Assembly: GCF_937616625.2 (NCBI RefSeq)
Contig: NC_065577.1
Span: 8,287,001-8,351,000 of the forward strand
DNA from: Mercurialis annua
Taxonomy: Eukaryota; Streptophyta; Magnoliopsida; Malpighiales; Euphorbiaceae
Direction of reading: 5' to 3'
Length of the DNA stretch: 64,000 nucleotides
Below the pieces are notes generated by a model that saw nothing but the letters and a program-made list of their open reading frames with translations, ran no database searches and was not told the origin of the DNA. A program made the translations under genes and the position numbers. Below are positions 11,333-26,844 of the stretch, in pieces (the first letter of the stretch is position 1; each line of letters begins with the position of its first letter).

Positions 11333-11656
11333 TTTTTTTTTTTTTTTTTTTAACAGAGATAGATATTACATACTACTACTACAAACAAAGCTACAAATCT
11401 ACAAAGCTACAAACAAAGCTATATATATACATAATACCCTTTTTACAAATATGTGCAAATTCGCCATTCACGCCATCCACACCGTTTACGTAATGCATCG
11501 CCGAGCTCGCCAAGATGACGGAATGATGCCGCAGCCGCTGCTTCTGACGCTTCTGACGTGTGAGCCTGCTCCAGATGTCTTCTTCATAAATCTTCTTCTT
11601 TTTTCTTCCTTTTTGTCCGCAAGGGGGTTTGAACCCAGGACCCTTGGGACTTATGC
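11333..11656 (-). mobile_element. SINE-like retroposon with poly(A) tail
   Basis: On the minus strand the element runs from 11656 down to a poly(A) tail, seen as about 20 T at 11333-11352. Identical 10-bp repeats CGCGTTCTCT flank it (11323-11332 and 11657-11666). Near its 5' end lies GGGTTCAAACCC (11624-11635 complement), close to a pol III B box (GGTTCRANYCC). An A box was not found, so it may be a 5'-truncated SINE or another short poly(A) retroposon. It contains no gene. Confidence 0.65.
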
Positions 11657-11669
11657 CGCGTTCTCTCAT

Positions 11670-13260
11670 TATGAGAACTTTTTATTTCTATTGTTGTGTG
11701 TAATAGAAGGACGAAATAAAAAATATTAGATAAAATAAAGTAAATAAAAACTGTAAACAGAGACTTCGAGATGGGTTCTCCCTATTATATCTTTAGTTTA
11801 AAATAGGTTGGATTATGATACTTATATTAATATGTAAATAATAGTTTATGAAATTAAAATAAATAATTTCTTTAGTAATACATAATCTTTATAAACATGT
11901 ATGGATGTTGAACTCACATGTCCACCCAATTGTGAAAAGATAATTGCGTAGAAGAAGGCAAACAAAAAGGTAAGTTCTTTTTATTTTTTTGGGAGGAAAA
12001 AGGTGAGTTCTTTAATAGACTTAATTGAATAGTAAATTTCTCTTGACTTGACAGGCCTGATATATAGCATAATACTATAATTTGCATTTCTTTAAATTCA
12101 AGATTAAATAAAATTATAATTCAATATTTTTGTTATTTTTTGATTTTTTTGTTTAAATTTTTATATCAGTCAACTAAATTAAAAAAACTTAACTAATAAA
12201 ATTAAATATCACTTTAATCCTAAGATTTATTTGTAATAGAAGCATAGTTAAAAATATATTTTAATAAGATTTAATGATCTAATAAATTTAATTTGTAATT
12301 TTTTTATAATTTATTGATGTTTTAATTTTAAAAAGTAGATTTTTGTTTAGTTTTTATAATTTTTTTCTAGTTTTACGAAATTAAGAGAAGCGGAAAAATC
12401 AAAAAATTCAAGAAGTTAAAACAGTAATAAAATAAAAAATAAATTGAATCATTAAGTCATAGATCTCGCTATATATATACATATATATATATATATTAGA
12501 AATAAAGTTTAAATACTAAATGAAAATTTAGTTTAAGTTCTTTTGACTTAGTTGACTAATATAAAAGATAAACGGAAAAAATAAAATGTTAACTGAAATG
12601 AAATTTGAGGATGACACTGTTTGGGTCATGAAATAAGAATATTGCAAGCATATGTCATATTATTTAAAATTTCTCTCAAAAAACATATTATTAAAATTCA
12701 AAATTTAAAATTGAATTTTGTTCTTATTCGCTAAAATAAAAAAATTATATCTTCGAGATGTAATATCTAAAATTCGATTTGTTTAACACTTTCGATGACA
12801 TCTGACAAATTTGACTGTCACATAAGATAATTCAAATATGACATTAGAGAAATTACTGAAACAAAAATATGATGTCAGTATGTATCAAAAGAAAATTTTA
12901 AAAAATTAGGTAATTAAAATAAAATAAATGGATAGTTGGTTTCTTCTAATTAATCTACGTTTTAGACTTGATAGTTCATTCTCGAGGATAACAAGACTTT
13001 GCTATAAAAACCGATAGGAGGGAAATTTAAACCCTCCTAATTCTTATTTGACATTTGTTTTCAAGTGTTTAACACCCTGCAGCCAAATAAAGTTAAAAAA
13101 AATGTGAATTGAAGGGGGGTTGAATGGTCATTTTAGTGAAGAGACCTATACAATAATAAAAAAATTGGAAACCCTAGCTAAGAAATAAATTAAAAGATTG
13201 TTAAAGTGGTAAGTGATTCTTGCAAGCTTAATTAAATGAAGTTAATTAAAGAAGCAATTT
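11670..13260. other. AT-rich region upstream of the WRKY gene
   Basis: No gene seen. A TTGACT W-box lies at 12043-12048. A short TA-rich run lies at 12470-12496. A TATAAAAA at about 13003 is a possible distal TATA element for the WRKY gene. Confidence 0.35.
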
Positions 13261-13262
13261 AA

Positions 13263-13374
13263 AGTCAAATCTTAGATGCGTCCTAGTGGTATCTAATTAC
13301 TCTTCTTTGAGACGAGGGAATTGACTTTGGTGCCTCAAAAGCAGCATTCAGAGATCACTAAAGATCGTATAAAA
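13263..13374 (+). promoter_or_regulatory. Candidate WRKY proximal promoter: two W-boxes and a TATA box
   Basis: AGTCAA (13263-13268, minus-strand TTGACT) and TTGACT (13321-13326) match the W-box core TTGAC[C/T] bound by WRKY proteins. TATAAAA lies at 13368-13374, about 50 bp before the start codon, which would give a leader of only 20-25 nt. The alternative TATA near 13003 would give a longer one. Autoregulation is plausible for this family but inferred. Confidence 0.4.
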
Positions 13375-13423
13375 TTATAAACTACTAATACCAAGAAAAA
13401 AAAAACTTCAGCTTGCTCTCAAA

Positions 13424-15752
<2,329 letters not shown>

Positions 15753-15838
15753 ATTAAATAATTTATATGGAAGTTAAAGTATGTTATATTTTTACTTTAA
15801 AATGTACTAGATTTGGTAATTATTTATCATATATACCC

Positions 15839-15844
15839 AATAAA
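15839..15844 (+). terminator. Candidate poly(A) signal AATAAA of the WRKY gene
   Basis: AATAAA lies 87 bp after the stop codon in T-rich sequence. This is a plausible plant near-upstream element, judged by position only. Confidence 0.45.
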
Positions 15845-16587
15845 ACTCAAATCCTCTTTGTAAGTGTAAGTATTTGGATTGTATGTAATTTTAGACGCAA
15901 ATTAACTTTTCAGTGCAGGATCTTAGGTTTATTGCTATTTTAATTCTTAGTACACATTTACATAGGGTATGAAAAGATACTTATGAGGTCTAACCATAGA
16001 ATTTTGGGAACAATATGCTGCCCATAATAATTGTCATGCAGGGCATTTCCAATACAAAACTATATTTTGTTGGTATAAGATACACTAGGTTTCTTGAATG
16101 AATTTCAATTATGAAATAATACCCGTATATTTTACTCATTCAGTCTAATTTTAAATCGACCTGGTATCATATGTGGGCAAGTCTAGTACAAAACATCATT
16201 TTTTTGATACAAAGATATATGAAGTGTTGTAAATGAGTACTCTTAATCATGAGACGACACTTTTAAATCTTTCATATATATTCCGACTAATCTTCACTCA
16301 ATCCGGATAAAGTCTTTACGAAAACAATAGTTTTAATCCAAATTTTAAACAACCGCATACATGAATACGGTCTAAACCGCGACCTTACTTAATTCACATT
16401 AGCAACTCATCTACGCATTGTATATTAAAATAAAATTTTACTTAATAAAATGGAATTCATTCACCAAACTAAATTTATTACAATGCATAGAGCCATTTTT
16501 AAAACTACAAGCAATATTTTATATATATCATATTATATCTTTCCCCAAATAAATTCTGCTGCTACAATATATTCATGCATTAGAGAA
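15845..16587. other. Downstream intergenic sequence
   Basis: Part of the WRKY 3' UTR is probably included up to about 15950. Nothing else was recognised. Confidence 0.3.
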
Positions 16588-16945
16588 ATTAAATATTTTT
16601 GCGGTTATTAAATTATAGTTTTTTTATAAAACGGTTATCAAATTGTAAAAATTATAAAATGATTATACGAACTATTATATTTTTTTAAATGGTTATCTAA
16701 CTATAAAATGGTTATCGAAGTACAGTTTTTTTACAAAATAATCACCGAATTATAGTTTTTCTGCAAAATAATTACCGGCATATTTTGTAAAAAAAGATAT
16801 AGTTCAATAACTGTTTTATAATATTTTATAGTCTGATAACCGTATTATAAAAAAATTCGGTAAACTATTATGTATTTATAACTCGCTAACTATATTTTTA
16901 AAAGACCATAATTCGGTAACCACAAAAATATTCAATTTTACAGTA
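16588..16945. mobile_element. Foldback-type MITE
   Basis: The left end 'aattaaatatttttgcggtta' pairs with the right end 'taaccacaaaaatattcaattt'. The inside is built of repeated 'cggttatcaaattatagttttttataaa' units in both orientations, so almost the whole element can fold back. No clear target duplication. Confidence 0.55.
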
Positions 16946-18180
16946 AAGATAAAAATACCATTCAATTTGAAGTAAGAAAAACTAGCACTTTGTTAAAGCC
17001 ATGATGGGAGACATAAAAATAAGACTACCTATTGGAGATAGCTTAAATACAAAATGTATTATTTCTTTTGTCTCAATAAAATTATCCATTTTTTAATTTT
17101 TCAAAACTCTTTTCTACTTTTAAGAAATGATTATTTATATTTAAAATCAATTGATGAGCAATTATTTATTACTATAACTATATTAAAAAGAGAATAATTT
17201 TCTTACCCTAATTTTACTTTGAGAAAAATGGATCTTAGTTAGGTTACGCTATCTATAGCTTGATCCCAATGAATATTCTTTATAGAGATGAATTAATGAA
17301 ATGACCAAAGTTTTATGTACTTTCCTTTGCAAGTGGCAACTCATCTACAACTTTGTACTATGTGAATATAATTTTAAGAGTATTAATTAGTCTATATAGT
17401 TAATTAAAGGATGTAAATAGAAAATAATTGTCACATTTCTACATGTCTCATAAAAGTGGTACAAATTAAAGGTTTCATATATGTTGTTTTATGAATATAT
17501 AATAATTTTCTGTCAGAAAAATTAAATGCCTTAATTGTATCCAAGATTTAAGGATCTTGAAAGAGTTGAAAATTAATTTTTCCAAAGCTTGAAGATAATT
17601 TAAAGATATGTTAATTTTCCGCATGAGAGATGAGCCTAAAATAACTAAATAATTAGAACAAGCAGAAGTCTAACTGTTTTTTTTTTCTGTATCTGTATCT
17701 GAACACTAAACTATATTATGCTTCACTAATCTTAACTTAATGCCTGCAGGCTGCAGCTATGCACTCCCATAAGAAGAAGTTCCAATTGTTACATTCTTTT
17801 CCCTTGAGCTATAGTATATCCTTTTTTTTTTCTATTTTTATTTCACAAAACAAATCGAGTGCTATTTAAATTGAATTAACGGAACTCCCACAATTATATG
17901 TAGAAATAGTATAAATTCAGTGACTTTAATCTAGACAATGTTTTTTTATCAATGTTTATATTCATTTTTTAAATATCAAAATTAGATATTTACTTATTAA
18001 TTTCACTAAAGTAGATAAATAATTTATTTTTTTATTTTTAATACCAGATCTCTTATATATATACTGTCATTCACTTGCATCAATTTGGTTAGGAAGTAAT
18101 TAATAAAATATGATTGGTTATTCAGTGAAAAAACATTACTCTAGAAAAAACAATTTGTAAAATGATAGGGAAAAAATTAA
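16946..18180. other. No gene recognised
   Basis: AT-rich intergenic sequence. Only short frames are present and none has a recognisable domain. Confidence 0.3.
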
Positions 18181-18230
18181 AAAAAATGGTAAAAACTAGA
18201 GAGAAAATGAATATCAAATATAGTAAAAAA

Positions 18231-18466
18231 AATTGAATGGAATTTAATTTATGAACTCAAAAGGATCAAATTTTTTATATAAATAATTATAAGTGATTAA
18301 GGTTATCGTTGCCATTTTAGAATGAAAACATTAGAGAGAAAACGAATGAGCAATATAATAAAACAAATTGAATGGAACTTTATTTATCAATTCAAAAGGA
18401 CCAAACTTTTGATATAAATAATTATAAGTGATCAAGTTTATAGTTGCCATTTTAGAATGAAATAAT
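18231..18466. repeat. Two direct copies of an about 97-bp unit
   Basis: The blocks at 18231-18329 and 18369-18466 share most bases ('gaatggaa..tttattta..', 'ataaataattataagtgat' and 'gttgccattttagaatgaaa'). They are about 137 bp apart start to start. Origin unknown, non-coding. Confidence 0.65.
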
Positions 18467-18687
18467 AAAATGTGGAGTGTGGTTATTAATTAGTGTAGTG
18501 TAAAAATTCCCACCCTAAAAAGAAATATATTTTGTGGTTGTATATAGAGTTTGTAGTAATAGGTTAAAAAATTATTTAAAAAGGGCTACTCCGATGGTAT
18601 GAAACTAGTACAATGTATTCCCTTATGATATTTTAATCTCAATTAGTTGAATAATAGTTTTATATTAGAGCAATTAAACCCCTCAGC

Positions 18688-19282
18688 TAGGGGTGTTCAA
18701 ATTCAGTTTGGTTGGGTTATGAGCTTATAACCATCTAAACTGAATTTCTAATATTATCTTGGGTTATAATTCAAATAATTTGGGTTATGTTAGTTTAGTT
18801 ATTCATAACCAACATGGGTTATATGGATTATTTAACTTATTTTTCTTTGCTTTTTATCACTTTAGATGAAAAATTTAAAACTCAAATTTCAATCTGATTT
18901 TTTTTAAAATAATAACAAAAATTCCAGAAAATAATATATTTTCAGGAAAAAAATTAATTTTTTTTAAAATAATTTTTTTTCCAGAAAAAATATATTTTAA
19001 AAAAAATTAAAAAAAAATTTCCCATAATTTTTTTTAAATATTGTTTCAAAAATATTATTTCAAAAAAAATATTTTAAAAAAATTATTTTTGAAAAAAGGT
19101 GAATCAATTGACAAATGCATATGCACTTTAAATAATATATAATCCAAATAAACCACGAAACTCTTTTAGTTCGATTATAAAATTTCAACAACCCAATGGT
19201 ATATGATTAAAATGAATATAGTGGTTTAGGTTGGTTTCACATGGTTGGTTTGGGTGGATTATGTAAATTTTGTACACCCCTA
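18688..19282. mobile_element. hAT-like MITE
   Basis: The ends are TAGGGGTGTTCAAA and TTTGTACACCCCTA. The flanks CCCTCAGC (18680-18687) and CCCTTAGC (19283-19290) form an 8-bp target duplication with one mismatch. The interior is A/T-rich and non-coding with 'ggttat' motifs. The 8-bp duplication and terminal motif fit the hAT superfamily. Confidence 0.72.
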
Positions 19283-19568
19283 CCCTTAGCATAACGTTGT
19301 AAAATAAATTACAGCTCCTTTACGCCATCTCCAACATTAGACCATTATTTTATCATCAAACAATGGTTTGGTGAATATTCACCAAAATCACTTTAATGAA
19401 AGTCGCCAAATTAAATCCCAAAAAATATATGAGCACCTACTGCAAAATCTCTGTTAGTGCGTTATGAAATTCAGTATAAGTATTATTAATGTGTTTATAT
19501 CGTGTGAGAAACTATTGAAATCGGATATGAGCATCTATCGATATTTCACCTGGTTCATCTGATACTAG

Positions 19569-20117
19569 TAGGGGTGAGCAAAGTTTTGAAAAAACGACCA
19601 AACCGACCGAACCGGTGAATTTCGATCGGTTTGGTTCGGTGATAAATTTCCATTCGGTCAGTTCGGTTAATAAAATATAAATTTTTGGTTATCGGTTAAC
19701 GGTTCGGTTAACAATTTAAAATTTACACTTTAACCGAACCGACCGAAGACTTAAAATTTTTAATGCTTATTATGAAAAGTAGGCTGGTATTTTGTTTGAA
19801 TTTATTCTTGCTATGATGTATTGTTTGGATTTGTGAGAAAATACTTGATTTCTTTCTAATTTTTATAGAATTCAATTATTTGAATTTGTGATAAAAAAAA
19901 TTAATTGATCTTTAAAGCATATGTAATTGAAAAAAGCCCATAAAAACCCATAAATAGTCCATTTAACCGAACCGACCGAAAAAAAATTCGGTCGAAACAG
20001 ATTCGATTAATGTTCTTTGTTCGGTCGGTTCGGTCAAAAAATATTACAACATTCGGTTTGGTCGGTTTGACCATTTTCGGATCAGTTTTGACCGAACCGA
20101 CCGAATGCTCACCCCTA
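19569..20117. mobile_element. hAT-like MITE rich in 'accgaaccgacc' motifs
   Basis: The terminal inverted repeats are TAGGGGTGAGCAAA and GCTCACCCCTA. The flanks GATACTAG (19561-19568) and GGTACTAG (20118-20125) form an 8-bp duplication with one mismatch. The interior carries clustered 'ttcggtcggttcggt' motifs near both ends. The same type of element lies at 59515. Confidence 0.75.
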
Positions 20118-20125
20118 GGTACTAG

Positions 20126-20882
20126 TTGTGAGTGGAGCGGAGTTCGGGGACGGCTCGCCCAGACTTATAGCTGACTTCAGATCTGGAAAGATTTTGAAAA
20201 ATGGAATCGTCACTTAGCTAAGTTATGAAATGCCTTTTATACCGACTGGATAGATCTCTCATGCTTATGGTAAGACCACCTTATATCAGACAAAAATATC
20301 GTTTCAATGGACACTACTAAAACTCTTGTGTTATCGAGCATCGTATTTACATGACATATCCGGTTACCTCATCTTAATCATACATGCAGTCCATATGATA
20401 ATGTGCTGGAAATGTAAATAAGTATGAAAAGTGGTAAAGCATGTAAGATGCGCATATGACTCAATTTAGATTGACATGTGAGGCATGTAGTATGTACCCT
20501 AAGCAAGCATCTAATCCTAGTGGTTTCTATCATATAACAGACAGAGGTGGGTCTTAGTCATTTTGCATGCACAAATCCTAAACCGGATGCCTAAGTGAAA
20601 TTGATTTTATTAGGTCATCTTAAATGCTTATACAACCTTCTAATTACATTTTCATGAATATTTTATGATTAATAGGTGATTTGTTGAACTTGTTGGATTT
20701 AATGTTAAGTTAACGTGGTGAAGTTCATTAGCCTGCTAATATTTGGATCTGGACATGCTTTGAAAAGAAGTAAACATTGTAAACATCCACAAAGGCAGTT
20801 GGATATGCATATAAGGTTAGAAATACTTTTTAATCTTGTTAATCCAGAGTGTCTGGCACGCGTTTGTTGTCTAGTAGTCTTA
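20126..20882. other. Intergenic sequence or unrecognised LTR part
   Basis: No gene. It lies where the upstream part of the 5' LTR ending at 21664 should be, but I find no similarity to the 3' LTR before 20883. Either the 5' LTR was truncated or the two LTRs differ here. Confidence 0.35.
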
Positions 20883-21664
<782 letters not shown>

Positions 21665-21668
21665 ATTG

Positions 21669-21680
21669 TGGTATCAGAGC
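21669..21680 (+). other. Primer-binding site, tRNA-iMet type
   Basis: TGGTATCAGAGC lies 4 bp after the LTR end. It is complementary to the 3' end of plant initiator tRNA-Met, the usual primer of many plant LTR elements. Confidence 0.85.
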
Positions 21681-22061
21681 GGTTGGTCCAGTTACCACTG
21701 CCAGTTTTGTTTGAGATGTTTGTTTGAGTTTAGATACTCTGTTAATAAGTGAACCTAGGAACTACTACATCGATTGAGTCGAACCTTAGTTGCTTGTATT
21801 TGTTTAATATATGCATTATTAGTATGTTTTATAATGTGCGCGTACCAAAACTGTTAAATGAATAAGTGTTTACTATTTGCGCATACGAACCCTAAGGCAA
21901 CTGAGTGTTTATTACCTGCGCAAGAAGTATTAAGTGATTAAGTGCTTGCGATCTGCGTATAGATTGATTAAGTGTATGTAGTATTTTATAAGATAAGCTT
22001 GGTATTCCGTGTGGAGATGGGCTCAGATGGTCTCTTACATTTAAAATTGTTTCTTTTCAGC

Positions 22062-22955
22062 ATGTTTGAGCAGAACGGAGCTCAGCCACATGCTACAGAA
22101 GAACGGGAGGAAGCGCCTCCTATCTTTCAGAATGGATTTCACTATGAAGTAGGCGGACCATCTGAAGTCCACCAGAATGGATTCCACACAGACACTAGAG
22201 GATCACCTGAGATCTATCAGAACGGTTTCATGTCAGGGTCAGAGAATGGTAGCTTTTCTAGGGTTAGAGGTAGGACTCACTCACCAGAGATACAATATAG
22301 TGAGGAAAGTGAGGAGGATCCAGAGGAAGATCCAGAGGAGGATCCAGAGGAAGATTTAGAAGAGGATCCTCAGGAAGAGGACTTAGAGGAAGAAGAACAA
22401 TCAGATGAATTTGACGTTGAAGAATATCGAGGTGAGCGTTTCTGATGTGCGGAGATATTACAACCTGAGAGAGGATGCAAAGATAGTTAACAGTCAGGCA
22501 CAGGTGGTTCTGAATCAGGTTAGGAGGCAAATGCGCTCCTTTTCTAGGGGAATGCTATCAGTGGGACTGTATTCCTCTGACTTTCTGCATATGGTCGAAG
22601 GAGTCCCATACCTTAATGAAGATAACAGGACGATTAACCGTAGATATGTTAGGGGTTGGGACCCGAGTTTGCAGAGCTGTATGATTGCGTTGGTGAGCAC
22701 TTTGGAACGCTTATTGCGATGGCTCGTAGGATCGAGAGCGACCGCGAGTGGGATGGCAATCCTGTTCGACCCTACTTTTTCAGGCGTGAGTTTCACCCAG
22801 ACTACACTAGTCGAGCCTCTGCTATTTGGACCAACCCTAGATTTGTGCATAGGGATGGAGGCAACGCTGGTAGAAGAGTTAGGGGACGACACACCGGTAT
22901 AGTTATTAAGGAACCTAGTGTTCCACATCAGGCACCCCCGGGTATTAATGATTAA
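22062..22955 (+). pseudogene. Gag-like remnant of the gypsy element
   Basis: The ATG at 22062 opens a 127-codon frame. It contains three QNGF repeats and a Glu/Asp-rich tract (EEDPEEDPEEDPEEDLEEDP, near 22312-22370), and it stops at 22445. A second segment in another frame (22656-22955) reads PEFAELYDCVGEHFGTLIAM and IESDREWDGNPVRPYFFRRE, so at least one frameshift separates them. No zinc knuckle, protease, reverse transcriptase or integrase was found. I call it gag-like from position and composition; no named domain was recognised. Confidence 0.5.
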
Positions 22956-25858
22956 TATATTGTGTATTTGTGCTTATATGTTTGCATTGCATATTGGAGT
23001 ACAACAATTAGGATATGCCTATAGGATAGCGCCTCGTGTAGCTAATGCATATAGGGAGAGACATCGACGATAACGCGTCTAATAAAAGAATCTTTAAACA
23101 TAACTTACAAAAATAATAACATAATGAATAACACATAAAACACTAATCGCGGACGTAATTCCTATATTACATTCTAGAAGTCGTGAAGGAAGATGTCGAT
23201 TACTGAAAAAGGATTGATACCTATACTTGCAAACGATGGGACACAAGTATAGTAAGAAGAGACGAATGTGAAAAATGATATTTACAAGAAGCTTTAAAGT
23301 AGAGAGGTTAATTCAAGACGTATAAGAGGAATGGTATTAGTAACGAAAGGCTTAAATGAACAATAGAAAGTGACGGCAATACTAAAACTTGTAATATACC
23401 CAAAAATAATAAAGAAAAGCCGTTAAATTGTCGCAGAGTGTACAATCTGGAGTAAACTTACATTTTATAAAACATATGAAAATTTTACGATCTAAAAAGG
23501 TACGATTGTGCTTAGACATCACATGAAGCATGCCATAATCACGTTAGGAATGCATAAAGGAATGATTCTCAAAATGTAGATCATGCATCATACCTTTACA
23601 ATGATAAAGAAAACGCGATTTCGAGCAACTCCTTGGTGATGAGAGATGCCATCACTCTGAGCTACAATTGTACTATTGATTTCAAATGATTTGTGAAAAA
23701 AATGTTTGAATTGAAGTAAGGAATTTAAAGAGTTGGCCAGCTAAAAGATGTTTTTGAAATCATATTTGTTTTGTAAGTAAACTCAGACGTGCAACTCTGT
23801 GACAAATAATAAAAGATTCTTAATAAATAAGATTGAAATTTGTAAGATGGACCCCAATAAAAGAATTAAGCCATATTAACGTTAGATCGTAATCAAGATA
23901 ATGAAGTTAAAGTGAGATATGAATGAGAATTAGACACCAGAAGGTGTACGCAATCAGGATGCAATACGCTAGCAAGTTTGGAAGATATAATACTTATCCT
24001 TATATCAAGATAAAGGATGACAAAGAATCACATTAGAAGAAAGGAAAGTAAAGGATGCGAAACGACGGAGAAGATGATCTCGTAAGATATGAAGATTCGA
24101 AGTTAGAAGGATCGGGAAATAACCAATATTGTATGACGAATATCAAGTGACGTTCTAAGTATATACAACTTTATCAATATCAGTATCAGAAATTATAAGT
24201 TACATAACCAGAAAGGAAAAGATGTAAGTTGAAGAACCCAGTATAAAGATGTAGGTAACGCATATAGATATAGGCATCAGTAAACGCAAGGATGACGAGA
24301 AACATGAAAGAAAACACGACAGGATACATATATGTATCAAAGATTTCGCAAGAAGATAAGGAAAGAGGAAGTTCTAAAGGTATATTAGGAATATTATCAA
24401 AAATAGTTACAGTAATAAAAACACTGTCATAAGAGATACGACAAGTAAAGGACGTGGCGATACTTCATCACTATTGAATGGATAAGAATAAATTACGTAT
24501 GAGAAACTACAAAGTTACAAGGACAAAAGCTGATATTATATAAGGAAGCCAAGTTGTTTAAAGAATGTTTAAGACCACGTAATAAGCAGTGGAAAAGTAT
24601 AAATGTAATGACCGAGAAAAATTGAAATTATTCCTTAATTCTGAAAGTGATAGGGCTTGTGTATGACCTAAATGCTACGTATGACCTGTAACACCTCAAG
24701 AAAAAGGCAGAAATCAATATAAGAGTGAATTGAAGAATGATGGTAACAAATATAATAGAGGTGTAATACAAAGACGATACTTGGAAAAAGTAAGGATGAA
24801 ATCAAGTGAATCATAGTAAATGAGGAAGAAGAGATATACGATGGAGAATATCAGTTGTTCAAACAACAAGAGAAGAATTTATGAAGAGGACTATAGTTAA
24901 AACTTATGAAGTTATCGGTTATAGAATAACTCAAGTACGAAAGCGGATAAGTTATGAAGATCGAGTAGACCAGTTAAGATCTAAAGATATGTGTCAAATG
25001 GAAACGTGAGACACTTATGAGTTTGATGTAAATGGAGAATCTGAACGTAATAAAAAGACAGCTTTGACTGATAAGTCGATAGAAGATTCGAGACGATCTT
25101 CAAGAATCAAAAGGAAGAAGGAGTGAAAGGAATAAGATTATGGATAGTGTAAGTGAGTAAAGACAACTACGCAAAATATTTAATTAAGATCAACATAAAG
25201 CAGAATATTTATAGCAGCGATGAACAATTCTTGACTAACCAAGCAACGCGAAGCTCATTATAGTTTGAAGAAAGAAAGAAAAGAGAGGATTAAAGGTAGT
25301 AGAAGGTGTATCAGATTCAACTTCGCTAAGAAACAACGATTATAGTGGACAGAATACAACTTGAAAGAAACTAAGTATCAAAAAGTTGAAAGGGAAGAAG
25401 TAAGAAATAAGACAACCGCCTAAGAAAGGAAAATAGGGCACGAAGAATGACATCAAGAAATACGATCATAGATTTATGACTATAAGAGCAAACACTCATA
25501 GACGTGTGAGTGAAGTAAGTACTATGTTCAGATGTGAATAACACATCGGTGACCATTCGAGTATAGACAAGACAGATAACAACACGATGATTACCAAGAA
25601 TAACAAATCAATAGGATGCTAAGCGAGGATTATACGACGCTAAGGACAATCAAAGGAAAGATCTCGGCCAGTTAATGATGACATAAAGAATAAGATTTAG
25701 AACTTATTTCTGAAGCTATGCTTTACAAAAGAAGCAAAGAATGGACGAGAGTAACGATGAGAAGATTCTCAGTTACGCAACGGCGAGGAGACATTATGGG
25801 AAGAACAAAATTTTAAGGTTTTAACGAGATATATGAAAATTCGAGGACGAATTTTTAT
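22956..25858 (+). other. Long non-coding internal domain of the LARD-like element, purine-rich
   Basis: About 2.9 kb without a frame of note. The + strand is strikingly A- and G-rich ('gaag', 'aaagga', 'agatga' words), with short stop-riddled frames. It lies where pol would be in an autonomous element. Large non-coding internal domains characterise LARDs. No RNA gene recognised. Confidence 0.6.
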
Positions 25859-25870
25859 AAGGGGGGAAGA
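25859..25870 (+). other. Polypurine tract
   Basis: The purine run AAGGGGGGAAGAA sits directly before the 3' LTR, where plus-strand DNA synthesis is primed. Confidence 0.75.
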
Positions 25871-25871
25871 A

Positions 25872-26844
25872 TATAATACACCATATGATTAAATTATCTA
25901 ATTGGACCACGTGTCCAATTTTGAGCAGTTGGAGTGGCGGTATCAGAAAGATTTTCGAGAAATTAAGATAAATAAAAATTTAGTAGGACGGCTTCAGAAA
26001 GATAATTACGAGGAATTTAGTATTATATTTTAAGTTAAAGATGGAATTGGGATTAAAAGGAAAAATGTCAAGAGAAGTCACAAAATAAAGTTAGGTACTA
26101 AATTGGTAATTTAACAAATTAAGTCTCAAGAATTTAAATTATAAACATTTGACGTATTATTTCTTAGATCGTATTATTTATCGGATATGAATAATACGTT
26201 TACGAAATGATTAAAGTGTTAATTAATTAAGCGATATATTAAATTGAACAAAGAAAAAGTTCAAAGGATAAATTATAACAAATAAAGAAAACGGGGATCT
26301 AAATGCCACTTTAGTCATATTATATAAAGAGAAATTTATGAAATGAAGAATCGGAAGAAGGAAATAGAAGGATCCAGAAATCGTTTCATAAATCACCGAT
26401 CAATTTCGACACTTCGCCGTTTCGCCGTTCGGCGTCCGTTTCGGGCGATTTTCACGGCAAACTCTTCGGAATTGGAAGCTCCGTCAATCCTAAGCTTCAT
26501 TTCAAGGTAATATTTTTGATTTGGGTGTTAAAATTGGAAGTTATGGGCTGTTTTGACAAAAACGTTACGTTCGAATCGCGTATGTCGGAATTCAGTCGTT
26601 TATGGTTGGTTTCAAAGTGAAAAAGTGTTTATAACATGTTTAAACGAGTTGGGTATGAGTTGTTATGGATTTTGAATGTTTTGGGGCTTCAAATATGGCC
26701 CAGAGGTGTCAAAAACGTCGCACCCGTTGGAGCGCGACGTGCTGCACTTCAGCAGCACGACGTGCACCCGCACGTCGAGCACAAGGGAAGGGCACGACGT
26801 GCCCTTCATGAAAAATGAGGGCACGATGTGCCAAGCTGGCACGA
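25872..26844 (+). repeat. 3' LTR of the gypsy LARD-like element, first part
   Basis: Begins TATAATACACC right after the polypurine tract (family start usually TGTAA.ACCC). It is interrupted at 26845 by a younger retrotransposon and resumes at 33949. The part before the break contains a cluster of GCACGACGTGC palindromes (26716-26844). Confidence 0.75.
26716..26844. repeat. Cluster of GCACGACGTGC palindromes in the LTR
   Basis: Units include GCGCGACGTGCTGC (26732-), GCAGCACGACGTGC (26752-), CCGCACGTCG (26768-) and AGGGCACGACGTGCCCT (26789-26805). A decayed copy GGGCACGATGTGCC lies at 26819-26832. A last copy, GGCACGA at 26838, was split by the retrotransposon; its second half CGTGCCC resumes at 33949. 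Confidence 0.8.

Noticed and set aside
11610..11650. tRNA gene suggested by a B-box-like motif
   Set aside because: No A box at the right distance and no cloverleaf; better explained as the head of a SINE-like retroposon.
11316..11729. Open frames over the poly(T) region
   Set aside because: Lie within the SINE-like retroposon and cross its ends; no protein similarity seen.
22405..22928. Overlapping + and - frames of 130-165 codons in the gypsy interior
   Set aside because: Alternative frames of the gag-like remnant; the frame at 22656-22955 has the more protein-like composition.
23000..25800. Pol genes in the LARD-like interior
   Set aside because: No reverse transcriptase, protease or integrase motif was found in any frame; stops are dense.
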